From contig NZ_JAZLIO010000001.1 of NCBI RefSeq assembly GCF_045617425.1, forward strand, positions 1 through 64,000: a stretch of DNA of 64,000 nucleotides. Direction: 5' to 3'. How positions within the stretch are numbered: the first letter of the stretch is position 1; every line of letters starts with the position of its first letter. This stretch comes from Carnobacterium_B sp045617425. GTDB lineage: Bacteria; Bacillota; Bacilli; Lactobacillales; Carnobacteriaceae. Of this stretch, positions 63,153 to 64,000 are shown piece by piece. Position numbers and translations under genes: made by a program. Below the pieces are notes generated by a model. The model was not told the DNA's origin and searched no databases. It was given only the letters and a program-made list of their open reading frames with translations.

Positions 63153-64000
63153 ATGCAAAACAATGTTTTACTAAAAATTAGAGAAAAGATCGTTGTTTTA
63201 CCACAATCTGAAAAAAAAATCGCTGAAACGATCCTTAAAAATCCAATGAAGGTTATTCAAATGAGTGCTATTGACTTGGCAACGGAAGCAGAATCAAGTT
63301 CTGCCGCTGTCATTCGGTTTTGTCGATCAATTGGAATAAAAGGTTTTACTGAACTAAAACTACAGTTATCAGCAGATTCTCAAGGAATTAAAGACAATCT
63401 ATACACGGATATTTTATCCGATGAAAATTTAGAGCAAGTAAAAAAGAAGTTATTGATCAATACCAATCATCTTTTTGAAGAAACCAACCATGTATTGGAT
63501 ACAAAACTAATTGAACAAGTAAATGAGCTGTTGCATAAAAGTTCTGTAGTATACTTATACGGACTAGGTGCTTCCCACATCGTCGCCTCAGATATTCAAC
63601 AAAAATTTAGTCGGATGGGTAAAATAATGGTTTGTTCACTTGACCAACACTTATTAGTTACTTCAATGGCGGTTTCTGATAAGCCTGCCGTGTTCTTTGG
63701 TGTTTCAAATAGCGGAGAAAAGAAGGAAGTATTGGCGTTATTGATGATCGCAAAAGAACTTGGATTAAAAACAGTATCGCTTACAAGCAATACTGAAAAT
63801 CCTTTAAGTAGTGAAGCAGATATTGCATTAAAAACAGCCTTTGCTCATGAAGCTCCTCTAAGAAGTGGAGCAACAATATCTTTGTTGACTCAAATGTATG
63901 CCGTAGATATTTTGTTTTATGATTATGCTTCCAAACACTACGATTTAACGGTAACAAACTTAGAAAAATCAAAGGCTGCTATTCAACGATATAACCAAAT
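63153..64000 (+). CDS. murR: MurR/RpiR-family regulator (3' end outside window)
   Basis: The frame is open from the ATG at 63153, after a CGGAGG site, to the window end (282 codons seen). The N-terminus is an RpiR HTH (SAIDLATEAESSSAAVIRFC, RSIGIKGFTELKLQLS). A SIS sugar-phosphate domain follows (VVYLYGLGASHIVASDIQQK, FFGVSNSGEKKEVLALL). Next to mupG-murQ-murP it should sense MurNAc-6-phosphate and control that operon. Only a few residues are missing, judging by the usual length of about 285. Confidence 0.87.
   Translation, partial: MQNNVLLKIREKIVVLPQSEKKIAETILKNPMKVIQMSAIDLATEAESSSAAVIRFCRSIGIKGFTELKLQLSADSQGIKDNLYTDILSDENLEQVKKKLLINTNHLFEETNHVLDTKLIEQVNELLHKSSVVYLYGLGASHIVASDIQQKFSRMGKIMVCSLDQHLLVTSMAVSDKPAVFFGVSNSGEKKEVLALLMIAKELGLKTVSLTSNTENPLSSEADIALKTAFAHEAPLRSGATISLLTQMYAVDILFYDYASKHYDLTVTNLEKSKAAIQRYNQ

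Noticed and set aside
1..64000. Insertion sequences, prophage, tRNA or rRNA genes
   Set aside because: No transposase, integrase or phage genes and no tRNA or rRNA sequence could be recognised in the window.

Overview
This window is AT-rich DNA from a low-GC Gram-positive bacterium of the order Lactobacillales. A Carnobacterium-like organism fits best. The clues are a glycerol-3-phosphate oxidase (GlpO) rather than a dehydrogenase, HPr-regulated glycerol kinase, Rgg- and Mga-type regulators, many PTS systems, strong AGGAGG ribosome sites and short U-tailed terminators. The genus is an inference from gene content; no rRNA or tRNA gene was seen.

Region by region. 1-8.7 kb: the end of a surface-polysaccharide cluster. 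It holds the C-terminus of a sialyltransferase-like enzyme, a Wzx-type flippase, and a complete legionaminic (nonulosonic) acid pathway (legB, legC, ptmE-like, legH, legI, legG, legF). 8.9-16 kb: a NADH-oxidase-like flavoprotein lacking the usual redox cysteine, an Mga/PRD-type regulator and the glpK-glpO-glpF operon. 16-19.3 kb: a CpsB-like phosphatase, an anchored SGNH hydrolase, a 51-bp repeat array and a NERD-domain protein. 19.4-25.2 kb: a sugar-acid locus (GntR regulator, mannonate/gluconate dehydratase-like enzyme, PTS EIIBCA, KDPG aldolase, KDG kinase). 25.4-29.7 kb: a second NERD protein, a small unknown gene, and a 5-oxoproline locus (DUF969/DUF979 transporter, pcp, gamma-glutamylcyclotransferase-like protein). 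29.8-35.2 kb: a decayed LDH2-type dehydrogenase, an ABC exporter, an Rgg-like regulator, a small possibly frameshifted gene, a structured intergenic region and a secreted coiled-coil surface protein. 35.3-37.4 kb: an alternative sigma factor convergent with a ComK-like protein, then a MetQ remnant and a second repeat array. 37.5-45 kb: two small enzymes and the ribose operon rbsRKDACB. 45-57.3 kb: a probable beta-1,2-glucooligosaccharide locus (Mga-like regulator, ABC importer without its ATPase, GH3, GH94 phosphorylase, LacI regulator, esterase). 57.4-64 kb: a third repeat array, a VanZ-like gene with an apparent frameshift, a histidine phosphatase and the MurNAc recycling cluster mupG-murQ-murP-murR, the last gene cut by the window end.

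How the genes work together. Most of the window is carbohydrate uptake and catabolism under local regulators, with cre-like or LacI-type operator candidates at glp, the sugar-acid PTS, rbs and the glucan locus. The points most worth following are the sigma factor/ComK-like pair, the three intergenic arrays of 51-bp hairpin repeats in which paired positions change together, the legionaminic acid cluster with its candidate transferase, and the glucan locus with an extra esterase.
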